Origin: an uncultured Clostridia bacterium
GTDB lineage: Bacteria > Bacillota > Clostridia > Christensenellales > Borkfalkiaceae
DNA length: 25,272 nt
NCBI GenBank assembly: GCA_934249215.1
Contig: CAKQKN010000148.1
Coordinates: forward strand, 1 to 25,272
Direction: 5' to 3'
Under the pieces are notes generated by a model. It was not told the DNA's origin and did not search any database. It worked only from the letters and a program-made list of their open reading frames with translations. Of this stretch, positions 10,271-17,362 are shown one piece after another. The translations under genes were made by a program, and so were the position numbers. Every line of letters starts with the position of its first letter. Positions within the stretch are counted from its first letter, which is position 1.

Positions 10271-11065
10271 TCAGTTAAAGATCGCAAGATATGCGTCGAT
10301 GAGATAAGTTCCTATGAACAGCGCGATTATACACCCCGCCGCAAGAAAGGGCGCAAACGGATATTCGACGCCTTTTTCGTTTTTCTTCGCCGCCCTGATT
10401 CCCAGAACGACCGAAGCGACGACGGACGCGACGAGCGTCGCAAAGAACGCGCTCTTGATCCCGAGAACGAGCCCGGCCGCGATCATCAGTTTGACGTCGC
10501 CGAGCCCCAAAGCCTCTTTTTTAAACAGAAACCGCGCCGCGAGATAGAACCCGCCGAAGAACACGAGCGTGAATCCGAGCCCCAAAAGCCGTTCGCTCCA
10601 AACCACGTAGGTTTTATCGAAAAAGCAGGCTATAGCACCGATAACCGCCAAAAACACCGAAATGCCGTCGGGTATGTATCCGTGTCTGAAATCGATAAAC
10701 GCGGCGGTCAGAAGCGCCGTCGCAGCGAGCGCGGAAACGATCGAATACGTATATCCGAAATATTTGGACAAATACGCGAACGCGCACCAAAGCACGGCAT
10801 TCAGAAGTTCGACGATAAAAGCAGAAAAGGGAATTTTCGCCTTGCAGTATCTGCATTTTCCTCCGAGAACCACGTAAGAAACGAGCGGAATATTATCGTA
10901 CGCCTTGATCGGCTTTCCGCAGGAATCGCAATGTGACGGCACCGTGGCGATATTCTCGCCTTCGGGAAGCCTTGCGATAAGAACGCCCGAAAAACTTCCG
11001 AAACATGCGCCGAGGATAAACGCCGTAACGCAGAACGCCAGGAAATAAAACTCTTCGACCGTCAT
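10271..11065 (-). CDS. pilD: Prepilin leader peptidase / N-methyltransferase PilD
   Basis: This polytopic membrane aspartyl protease cuts class III signal peptides after glycine and usually methylates the new N terminus. With the start at 11065 it has 264 residues. It has the N-terminal FGSFSGVLIARLP domain, a zinc-type cysteine set (Cys46, Cys49, Cys71, Cys74), and catalytic Asp125 (IDFRHGYIPD) and Asp190 (GLGD). Its substrates are probably the five pilin-like proteins encoded here. The frame extends to an ATG at 11086, but ATG 11065 is preferred: GGAGGT lies five bases upstream, and it forms an ATGA overlap with the stop of the preceding gene, suggesting coupled translation. Confidence 0.95.
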   Translation of the reverse strand: MTVEEFYFLAFCVTAFILGACFGSFSGVLIARLPEGENIATVPSHCDSCGKPIKAYDNIPLVSYVVLGGKCRYCKAKIPFSAFIVELLNAVLWCAFAYLSKYFGYTYSIVSALAATALLTAAFIDFRHGYIPDGISVFLAVIGAIACFFDKTYVVWSERLLGLGFTLVFFGGFYLAARFLFKKEALGLGDVKLMIAAGLVLGIKSAFFATLVASVVASVVLGIRAAKKNEKGVEYPFAPFLAAGCIIALFIGTYLIDAYLAIFN

Positions 11066-11421
11066 ACGGAACCTCCGTACAGCCATTTTATCACTTTACC
11101 CTCGAAAACTTCGACGTAAAGCACGACCGTGTTCCCCTTGTAAAGTGTAAGCGTCGCGTCGACCGTTCCGTCCATAACGTCCTCGACGTCGGCGTAAAAG
11201 CCCTCTTCCGCGGCAATGGAATAAACGTAGTAGTCTTTCACGTTATGCGCGAAATACTCGCCTATCTGGTCGATTCTCGCGCGCTCGTTGAATTGTCTTT
11301 CAAGCTTGACGTTGTTGACCGACGACGCGTTCACGAGCACCGTAATCGCCCCGATGAGCAGCGTTACGAAGGTCATCATTATCACAGAATACATGAGGAT
11401 AAAACCTTTTTTCTTATTCAA
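11062..11421 (-). CDS. PilX-like minor pseudopilin
   Basis: This is a small protein of 119 residues with a short class III signal, MNKKKG, then FILMYSVIMMTFV and a hydrophobic helix to about residue 30. Cleavage would fall after Gly6. The residue at mature position 5 is tyrosine instead of the usual glutamate. Glutamate is also missing in PilX and GspK-type minor pilins, which sit at the pilus tip. The start is TTG 11421, with AAGGAGGG five bases upstream and no earlier ATG. Its stop overlaps the pilD start. Assignment rests on the N terminus and operon position; the rest is not recognisable. Confidence 0.75.
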   Translation of the reverse strand: MNKKKGFILMYSVIMMTFVTLLIGAITVLVNASSVNNVKLERQFNERARIDQIGEYFAHNVKDYYVYSIAAEEGFYADVEDVMDGTVDATLTLYKGNTVVLYVEVFEGKVIKWLYGGSV

Positions 11422-11495
11422 TTTTACCCTCCTTTTGCGTTAACCGCATAATTCGCAAAATGCATAAGCCGTGAGCAAATTTCCGCCCGCGAAAA

Positions 11496-11960
11496 TCACA
11501 TATCGAACCTACTGATATACGGATCGCGCAGATAATACACGTCCCTTTTAGACGCGGCTTCCTTGACGTAAGCCGTAAAAGACTTCTCGATAACGACGTA
11601 CATAACGAACATCGCGTCGTCCGCCTTATCGCGGGGCAACTTGTTATAGTCCCCGTCGTAATAGATCACGTAAACGATTCCGTCGTCCGACTGCGAAAAC
11701 ACGAACATCGAATCGCCCGTCCCGAGATACAGATCCACGTTCTTTTTAAAATCCGCCGAACCGTGCATCTTATAGCATTCGAGATAATTTGACGTTTCCG
11801 CAATGAAATATTTGGTATTCATCACTCTTCGCCGCACTTTAAACGACGAAACGACGGCAGTCATCGCCATACCGAAACAGATTGCGATAAGCGAAAGCGC
11901 GATCACCGCTTCGAGCAAAGAATATCCTCTTTTCTTGTTCGATTTATTGTTCTTAATCAT
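11496..11960 (-). CDS. Type IV pseudopilin (prepilin-type N terminus)
   Basis: This 154-residue protein begins with a basic leader ending KKRG (Gly12) and the cleavage motif YSLLE with Glu at mature position 5. A hydrophobic stalk (AVIALSLIAICFGMAM) follows. The C-terminal region is hydrophilic, rich in Asp and Tyr, and not assignable. It is probably a minor pilin that primes assembly. ATG 11960 overlaps the end of the preceding gene by eight bases (ATGATTAA), a sign of translational coupling. Confidence 0.85.
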   Translation of the reverse strand: MIKNNKSNKKRGYSLLEAVIALSLIAICFGMAMTAVVSSFKVRRRVMNTKYFIAETSNYLECYKMHGSADFKKNVDLYLGTGDSMFVFSQSDDGIVYVIYYDGDYNKLPRDKADDAMFVMYVVIEKSFTAYVKEAASKRDVYYLRDPYISRFDM

Positions 11961-12447
11961 CGGAAAAATCCTTGCCCGAGAAAAGATAAACGATAGGCTG
12001 GCGGCAGCCCTCGTAAAGGATAGAAACCTTGATCACGTTGTCGCCGTAAACGTCGAACGTCATAAAATAGATAAGCGAGAAAGTGGGATACCCCCCGAAA
12101 TCGTCGGAAACGAGCTTGCGATTGAGATCGTCGAAATAGATCGACGAAACGACTTCGCCGTCCTTATAAACGTTGACGCCCTCGTAACCGGACTCGAGAT
12201 CGTTGACGAACTTATATTCCTCGCCGCCGCTCTCATACCCCGCGAAAGAATTGAACCAGGTGTAAAGCCCCTGTCTTGCAAGCAAAAGTTCGCTCGACAA
12301 GCCGTAATCCTTCGTCGAACGCTCGCTTTCCTTAAGCACCGCCGCCACGAGTGAAATTATCGATGACATAAGCACTATTGTAACGACCATAGCGATGGTC
12401 AGTTCGACCAGGCTATACCCGCGTTTCCTTTTGCTTTTTCCTTTCAT
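11953..12447 (-). CDS. Type IV pseudopilin (prepilin-type N terminus)
   Basis: This 164-residue protein has leader MKGKSKRKRG (Gly10), cleavage motif YSLVE with Glu at position 5, and stalk LTIAMVVTIVLMSSIISLV. The globular part contains GGEEYKF and GCRQP but no named domain. Its size and order (first of three pseudopilins, followed by GspI- and PilX-like ones) resemble the GspJ/PilW slot. That is inference from context only. Only a weak purine-rich stretch precedes ATG 12447. Confidence 0.85.
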   Translation of the reverse strand: MKGKSKRKRGYSLVELTIAMVVTIVLMSSIISLVAAVLKESERSTKDYGLSSELLLARQGLYTWFNSFAGYESGGEEYKFVNDLESGYEGVNVYKDGEVVSSIYFDDLNRKLVSDDFGGYPTFSLIYFMTFDVYGDNVIKVSILYEGCRQPIVYLFSGKDFSDD

Positions 12448-12581
12448 TTTCTTTTAATAGCTTGCAGTCGCTCCGTACTCGGACGCGCCCGCCGCTCGCT
12501 TGATTTTATTGATTTATGCTCGGGCGCATTACGACCGCCCGCTTTAATTTTAATTTAGATTTCGGCTCACAGCCGCGCGGA
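12448..12581. other. Spacer inside the pilus operon
   Basis: This 134-bp gap holds two small GC-rich inverted repeats: CGGGCG-N9-CGCCCG near 12514-12540 and CGGCT-CAC-AGCCG near 12563-12575. Neither is followed by a U run on the minus strand, so they look more like processing or attenuation hairpins than terminators. No gene is seen. Confidence 0.4.
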
Positions 12582-14021
12582 CTAAAAAGTATTGACCTTA
12601 TTAACCGCCCCCGCAAATAAGGCTCCGTAAAGTTCCAGATTCGCGGTCAAAGAAACGTTCTTTTCCTTGGACGGGTCAAAATAACGGAATTCGATGCCGT
12701 TATCCTCTTCCTTGTTAATCTCGTCGATAACGTAGCCGAATTCTTCGGGCATATTGACGAGCACGAACGACGGCACGGGCAGATACCCGGACTGTTCGTT
12801 CTGCATTTTGACGAGCAAGCAACGCTTGACGAACGCGCGGAAGTTTTCGACGACGAACCCTTCGGGCGTTTCGGGCGTCGGCCTCTGCATAAACGCAGGC
12901 AAACGCTTAGTCTTTCTCACGTAAGTCTTAACCTTGGGCTTGGGCGGCTCTTTCGGCTCAACCGTTTCGGACACGGTCGCCGCTCCACCCGCAACAAGCG
13001 CCGCGGCGGCTTCGGCTTTAACCGCTTCGGCTTTGACCGTTTCGGCTTCCGAGCCGTCCCCAGTCTTAACTTCCGCAGTCGTAGCCCCGCCTGCAATTTC
13101 GGCGGCTTTTTCTTCCGTTTTTCCCGCGTCCGATCCGGCTTTCTCGGCTTCTTCGTCGGACACGCCTCCCGCCTCGGCATATTCCCTTTCGTCGGGCAGC
13201 TTGTCGGCGTTTATTTCGTTAAGAGTGATAGCGGCTTCCTCGATAACCGACTCGTCGTCATCCTCCATAACCGTCATTTTTTTCTTTTTCGCGAGCTCCG
13301 TCGCGTTGATAACGGCGATATTCGCGACGTCGTTATAAACCACGTTCGCCTCGATGAGAATCTTATCGCTCGACAGCATATTCAGCCCGAACGGAATCTC
13401 CACCCAGCCTATCGCCGAGCCATTTCCGCAAACGGTAATGCGCGCGCTTCTGTTCTTGATATCGAGGAACAAAAACGACTGCTTCCTCGTTTTCGGTCGA
13501 AGCGCGAAAACCGCGTCGAGCGCACCCGAAGCCGCATAAGTCGCGTTCTTAACGTAAAGTTTCGCCCCCGACAGCGCCTTATAAACGGAATTCAGAACGT
13601 CCTTATTCACCATAATCAGCTCGTACGTGGTGTTCGACTTGTTAGACGCGAGCATGATTTTGTTGAACTTATAGTTCGGCGCGAAAGTGTAAAGCTCCTC
13701 GATCTGCGACTGAAGCGCGTCCGCCATTTTCCCCGAAGAAAGAGTGGGAATGGTCAGAACGTCGGTCGAAACGAGCCGATCGGGCAGCATCAGATAGACC
13801 GCGAACGTCTTGTCAAAGTGCTGATTATCGATATATTCGGGCAGATATTCCGAAATAATCTGCGCCCATTCGCCGCACACGATGAGTTCCGGTCTGACGG
13901 AAATATAGTCCACTTTGCAAGTCGAAATATCGTTGCCGACGATCCGCATGACGGTGAGGCAATTATCGATCGTATCGAACCCGATTATAAGATTAAGTTG
14001 TTTGCTTCCGAATAACGCCAT
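12582..14021 (-). CDS. pilM: PilM-like actin-fold pilus assembly protein with a long acidic linker
   Basis: PilM is an actin-like cytoplasmic protein that links the ATPase to the inner membrane parts of the pilus. This 479-residue protein shows the first phosphate-loop strand LNLIIGFDTIDNCLTVMRI (about 9-27) and the second, FLFLDIKNRSARITV (about 183-197), with GWVEIPFG after it. A C-terminal helix region ends ELYGALFAGAV. Between about 245 and 390 lies a low-complexity stretch rich in Glu, Ala and Thr (for example KAEAVKAEAAAA), which explains the excess over the usual roughly 350 residues. The glycine-rich nucleotide motifs are degenerate. ATG 14021 (MALFGSK) has AAGGA upstream and is chosen over an in-frame start at 14087. 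It is first in the assembly operon, behind the promoter at 14109-14137. No PilN or PilO follows. Confidence 0.75.
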   Translation of the reverse strand: MALFGSKQLNLIIGFDTIDNCLTVMRIVGNDISTCKVDYISVRPELIVCGEWAQIISEYLPEYIDNQHFDKTFAVYLMLPDRLVSTDVLTIPTLSSGKMADALQSQIEELYTFAPNYKFNKIMLASNKSNTTYELIMVNKDVLNSVYKALSGAKLYVKNATYAASGALDAVFALRPKTRKQSFLFLDIKNRSARITVCGNGSAIGWVEIPFGLNMLSSDKILIEANVVYNDVANIAVINATELAKKKKMTVMEDDDESVIEEAAITLNEINADKLPDEREYAEAGGVSDEEAEKAGSDAGKTEEKAAEIAGGATTAEVKTGDGSEAETVKAEAVKAEAAAALVAGGAATVSETVEPKEPPKPKVKTYVRKTKRLPAFMQRPTPETPEGFVVENFRAFVKRCLLVKMQNEQSGYLPVPSFVLVNMPEEFGYVIDEINKEEDNGIEFRYFDPSKEKNVSLTANLELYGALFAGAVNKVNTF

Positions 14022-14108
14022 ATTTTCCTTCTTATCGCGGAATCCCCCGCAACGTTGCAAAACAATGCGGAGAATACTATCCCCCACTATTGATTGTTAA
14101 TTAACTAT

Positions 14109-14137
14109 ATTATAAATCAAAATCGACAAAAAATCAA
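14109..14137 (-). promoter_or_regulatory. Sigma-A promoter of the pilus assembly operon
   Basis: On the minus strand TTGATT (14132-14137) lies 17 bases from a perfect TATAAT (14109-14114). The predicted start near 14102 gives a leader of about 80 bases before the pilM-like ATG at 14021. Confidence 0.7.
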
Positions 14138-14223
14138 CGGATAACACAGTATAGTCGCATAATCGCAAAAATTCCTCTCCCATGCCTTCTCGTGCGTTTT
14201 TTTGCGCGGTTCATTGCACTGTG

Positions 14224-14480
14224 AGCTTTCCCCACGGGGCGATTTCTGATTGTAAGCTTTCCCCTAACGGGGCGATTCCCCCGTCAAACGGGGGAAATGT
14301 CGAGGAACGCGACAAAAGGGGTGCGCCGCGCGTGAGCGGAGTGGATTTTACGAGCAACGCGAGTAAAAGACGAGAGAGGTCTGCCCATGCATGCCGCACA
14401 TTTCTTTTTCCCGTCATCCCGAGCCTTGCTCATTTACTCGACTTTCGAAGGATCTAGGCACAACGTGCCGCACTCGAAAC
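14224..14480 (-). repeat. Composite dispersed repeat, copy 2 (inverted)
   Basis: This is the reverse-complement counterpart of 531-763. It has a palindromic edge (AGCTTTCCCC..ACGGGGCGATT, present twice, at 14224 and 14255), GGGGGAAATGTCG, GCGCCGCGCGTGAGCGG and GAGTAAAAGACGAG. It then has the family A half unit from 14410. A 30-base block (14410-14439) differs from copy 1 at one base. Confidence 0.75.
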
Positions 14481-14670
14481 ACAATCTAACTTCCAAAAGT
14501 GCGGGGCATTCGCCCCTAGATGTTTCGACTGCGCTTCGCTCCGCTCAACATGACGAAAGAAAAAAATCATCATCCCGAGCCTTGCTTCCTTGACGAACTT
14601 CCGAGGGATCCAGGCGCGCAAGCGCCGCACTCGTAACGCAATCTAACTTCCAAAAGTGCGGGGCAATTCC
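14410..14670. repeat. Family A palindromic repeats, two units
   Basis: A full unit (14410-14553) runs from CCCGTCATCCCGAGCC to CAACATGACG. A second, shortened unit begins at 14570 (CATCCCGAGCCTTGCTTCC). A 27-base block starting CAATCTAACTTCCAAAAGTG is identical at 14482-14508 and 14639-14665. Mini-hairpins GGGGCATTCGCCCC and GGCGCGCAAGCGCC are present. No gene is seen. Confidence 0.75.
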
Positions 14671-14680
14671 GCATTTTCCG

Positions 14681-14981
14681 CTTTCCCCTTCGGGGAGAGT
14701 GGGTTTTGTCCGTTTTGCGGGCAAAACTCGAGAGAGGATTACTCTAAATTTAACGCGCCGCGCGTAAGCGGTGTGGGTTTTGTCCGTTTCACGGGCAAAA
14801 CTCGAAAGAGGATTGCTCTAAGTTTAACGCGCCGCGCGTGAGCGGAGTGGCGCGTAGCGCCGAGAGAGGATCAGAAAGTCGGTGCTTTGATTGAACTTTG
14901 ATATTTACATTATGCTTTTTTGCCCTCATCCGTCTTTTGCTCGTTTTACTCGCAAAATCCACCTTCCCCGCTTGGGGAAGG
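14681..14981 (-). repeat. MITE-like repeat (family M), left copy
   Basis: One end is the palindrome CTTTCCCCTTCGGGGAGAG and the other is CCTTCCCCGCTTGGGGAAGG. In between it matches the reverse complement of 19621-19779: GCGCCGAGAGAGGATCAGA, a CTTTGATTGAACTTTGATAT stretch and CCCTCATCCGTC. This copy also contains a 74-bp near-identical tandem duplication (14700-14773 and 14774-14847), which makes it longer. Confidence 0.8.
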
Positions 14982-15019
14982 CGAAAAAAGCGAAGAGAAC
15001 AGCAAGCAGAAAAACGGCA

Positions 15020-15062
15020 AAAGAAAAAACCGCGCCGAGAACGGAACGGTTTTCATTTTTTT
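15020..15062. terminator. Terminator of the pilin cassette
   Basis: Arms AAAACCG (15026-15032) and CGGTTTT (15047-15053), with an inner CCG-AGAA-CGG hairpin, are flanked by T-rich sequence on both strands. It lies just after the major pilin stop on the minus strand. Confidence 0.6.
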
Positions 15063-15074
15063 TGTTAGTTTAGA

Positions 15075-15572
15075 TTAAGCAGCTTTAAAGAAAGCAATAG
15101 CAACTTTATTGTTTATATAATAAAGTTTACTTGCTGCTTCCGTTGCTGCATTTTCCTTGATATCAGAATCATCAGAGGTTATCGTAATAGTTGTCGCAAG
15201 GGTAGGCTTCTTATCTGTAACTTCGGTAATAGTAAGATTGTCCGCAGTTTCAATCAACGTAATATTTTTGCTTGCGTCAATCTTGTATGCCCGCGTAGCA
15301 GTTCCGGTATAGGTTTTTTCGGCTTCGTCAGTACCAGCCTTAAGTCCACCGTCATAGTAAACAACGATAGCATAGTCAAAGCTGACTTTGGTCGCGTATT
15401 TGTCAAGAGCTTCCGTGAAACCGGAATCAGCCGCTTTCTGATAAGCCGTTTCGTTCGCGTTCGAGATGATATCGCCGAAAGTCGGGATAAGGATCGCCGA
15501 AAGGATAGCAATAACCGCAATAACGATTACGAGTTCGACAAGGGTAAACCCTTTCTTAGTGTTTTTCTTCAT
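15075..15572 (-). CDS. Type IV major pilin-like prepilin
   Basis: This 165-residue protein has leader MKKNTKKG (Gly8) and the classical motif FTLVE with Glu at mature position 5. The stalk is LVIVIAVIAILSAILIPTFG. The mature part is rich in Thr, Asp and Ala with no cysteine. Size and sequence fit the major fibre subunit, processed by PilD. ATG 15572 has AAGGAG five bases upstream; an in-frame start further up (15626) would spoil the short leader. It is the last gene of the cassette, about 1 kb upstream of the pilM-like promoter and separated from it by repeats. Its first 45 residues closely resemble those of the large pilin encoded at 17363-19291. Confidence 0.9.
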   Translation of the reverse strand: MKKNTKKGFTLVELVIVIAVIAILSAILIPTFGDIISNANETAYQKAADSGFTEALDKYATKVSFDYAIVVYYDGGLKAGTDEAEKTYTGTATRAYKIDASKNITLIETADNLTITEVTDKKPTLATTITITSDDSDIKENAATEAASKLYYINNKVAIAFFKAA

Positions 15573-15647
15573 ATTTTCTCCTTTTTTTCTTCTGCCGCGG
15601 TTTGTTTTTTTTAACGACAAAAGCAATTACCAAAACTTAAATAACGA

Positions 15648-15689
15648 CATTCGGGACTGCAACAAACAAACTTATCGCAGCCCCGCGTC
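15648..15689 (-). other. Hairpin between the lipoprotein and major pilin genes
   Basis: Arms CGGGACTGC (15652-15660) and GCAGCCCCG (15677-15685) pair fully on the minus strand with one G-U. No U run follows directly. It may stabilise or process the pilin mRNA, or act as a partial terminator that sets relative expression. Confidence 0.4.
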
Positions 15690-15708
15690 GAATTTTTAAT
15701 TGTGTAAA

Positions 15709-17301
15709 TTATGCCGCGTAGTCGAGGTTTACGTTTGCAACGATATTGGAGCAACCGATAATCTTGTTATCTCCGTCATACGCATAAACGGCAACATTTG
15801 CTTTTCCCATAGCGATCTTCTTGGCAAGCGTCGTTTCATTGTAAATAAGGTGATCGCCCACTTTTGAAACGAACGCGTTACCATATTCACCGAGTTCACC
15901 CGATTTTTCGGTCGAGAAAGTAATCTTCAAAAGCTTATCTCCGGTAAGAGCCGCTTTTGTATACTTCTGATAGAACAAGAAGTTACCGGAGTTCTTTCCG
16001 TCGATATAGTATATATTTCCTTGGCAAGCAACCTTGAAGTACGCAACGTCGGACGGAACATTGTTAAGCGTCATGGTAAGATCTTCCGCTACTGCGAGGC
16101 TCATAATCGTCAGACTTTCGTTGAGCGCTACCGTCGTATTTCCCGAAGAAACAACGTATGCGTCACCATTCCAAGATTCAAGGTGAGCGACGAAAGCATT
16201 GGTAGATTTACCCGTTGCGGTGGTTTTGATTATTTCACCCTCGTTCTTGCAGTTCGTAAATTTAATATTCGAATCTGATTTGTTTGATGCGGTAACGAAT
16301 GCGGAGCATTGCTGCATTGCACCTTGGATGTTACCTTTGTTAATGCAGTTTTCAAAAACGATCTTGCACTCTGCTCTCTGAGTATTGGTGAATGCAGAAA
16401 CGAAAGACTGCGCAGTCGCATTCTTTATATTAACTTCATTGGTACAATTCTTGAAAGTAACGTTGTGAGTGTTTCCACGCCCAACCTGAGCCATGAATAT
16501 ACCGACGGAAGTGTTTGCAAAGTTATTGCAGTCGATTTCGCCCTTGGTGGTTACGTTTTCGAAGAGAACGTCCTTATTAAGCGAGCCGCTGGTAGTAAGA
16601 CCGGAAACGCAGTTTGCAGTTGTTCCGTTGAACTCGAAAGTAATGTTCTTAAGAGTGAATTTTCCGACAAGACCGAAGAGTTCGCCTCTCTTGGAAGTAG
16701 CATTTCCCTTTTCATCGGTAATAGCGTTAAGACCGGTAACTTCGTGATTATCGCCGTCGATAACCGCTTCGAAACACTTTCCTTCAGCTTTTCCGTGATC
16801 ATAGAACATCGGCTGCTGAAGCGTATCGTCCGAGAAGTCGAGGTTGGAAGTAAGTTTATAATACTTATATCCGAGTTCAACGCCTTTCTGAAGCATATAT
16901 TTGAACTGATCTTTCGTTGCGATTTCGAACGGAGAATACTGACCGCCGTCGCCGCCCGCAAAAGCTTTGTCTTTGCTCAGAACGTTGTAGGTGAAAGAAA
17001 GAGTGTAGTTACCGTATTTGATGGTAGCCGTTCTCTGACCAACGGTTGCAACCGAGAAGTTGTCAACGGTTATGCCGTTAGTTCCGTTAACGCCGTTGAA
17101 AGTGATTTCTTCCTTGGTATTAAGGTCTTTCAACGTGAAAGTCAGCTTTGCGTTAGCGTCGCCTTCGTAGAAAGTCTCGCTCGGTCTGACGGAGAACGCA
17201 ATACGAGTTCCGTCATTCCAACCCTTGAAACAGCCGACAAACATCGACATGCTGACAACCATAACAGCCAGCAATGCCGTCAAAAGTACTTTTTTCTTCA
17301 T
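15709..17301 (-). CDS. Surface lipoprotein with beta-helix-like repeats
   Basis: This 530-residue exported protein has a lipoprotein signal: MKKK, a hydrophobic core, then a lipobox FVGC with Cys24 as the lipid-bearing residue. Residues about 30-110 look like an Ig-like beta-sandwich. Residues about 115-155 (GGQYSPFEIATKDQFKYML, YKLTSNLDFS) resemble the lead-in of GLUG-type or parallel beta-helix surface proteins. Four degenerate repeats follow: FENVTTKGEI, FKNCTNEVNI, FENCINKGNI and FTNCKNEGEI (about 248-357, spacing 32-35). The C-terminal part is unassigned. ATG 17301 has AAGGAG six bases upstream. It sits between the two pilins, so an adhesive or pilus-anchoring role is inferred. Codon use is visibly more A/T-rich than in the housekeeping genes. 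Confidence 0.7.
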   Translation of the reverse strand: MKKKVLLTALLAVMVVSMSMFVGCFKGWNDGTRIAFSVRPSETFYEGDANAKLTFTLKDLNTKEEITFNGVNGTNGITVDNFSVATVGQRTATIKYGNYTLSFTYNVLSKDKAFAGGDGGQYSPFEIATKDQFKYMLQKGVELGYKYYKLTSNLDFSDDTLQQPMFYDHGKAEGKCFEAVIDGDNHEVTGLNAITDEKGNATSKRGELFGLVGKFTLKNITFEFNGTTANCVSGLTTSGSLNKDVLFENVTTKGEIDCNNFANTSVGIFMAQVGRGNTHNVTFKNCTNEVNIKNATAQSFVSAFTNTQRAECKIVFENCINKGNIQGAMQQCSAFVTASNKSDSNIKFTNCKNEGEIIKTTATGKSTNAFVAHLESWNGDAYVVSSGNTTVALNESLTIMSLAVAEDLTMTLNNVPSDVAYFKVACQGNIYYIDGKNSGNFLFYQKYTKAALTGDKLLKITFSTEKSGELGEYGNAFVSKVGDHLIYNETTLAKKIAMGKANVAVYAYDGDNKIIGCSNIVANVNLDYAA

Positions 17302-17362
17302 AATAATCTCCTTACGTGCTTATTTATTACTCCCGCAAATCGGGAATTAAAGGATTCAATCT

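Noticed and set aside
11066..11086. Upstream ATG (11086) as the pilD start
   Set aside because: It lacks a ribosome binding site and would overlap the preceding gene by 25 bases. ATG 11065 has GGAGGT and an ATGA junction.
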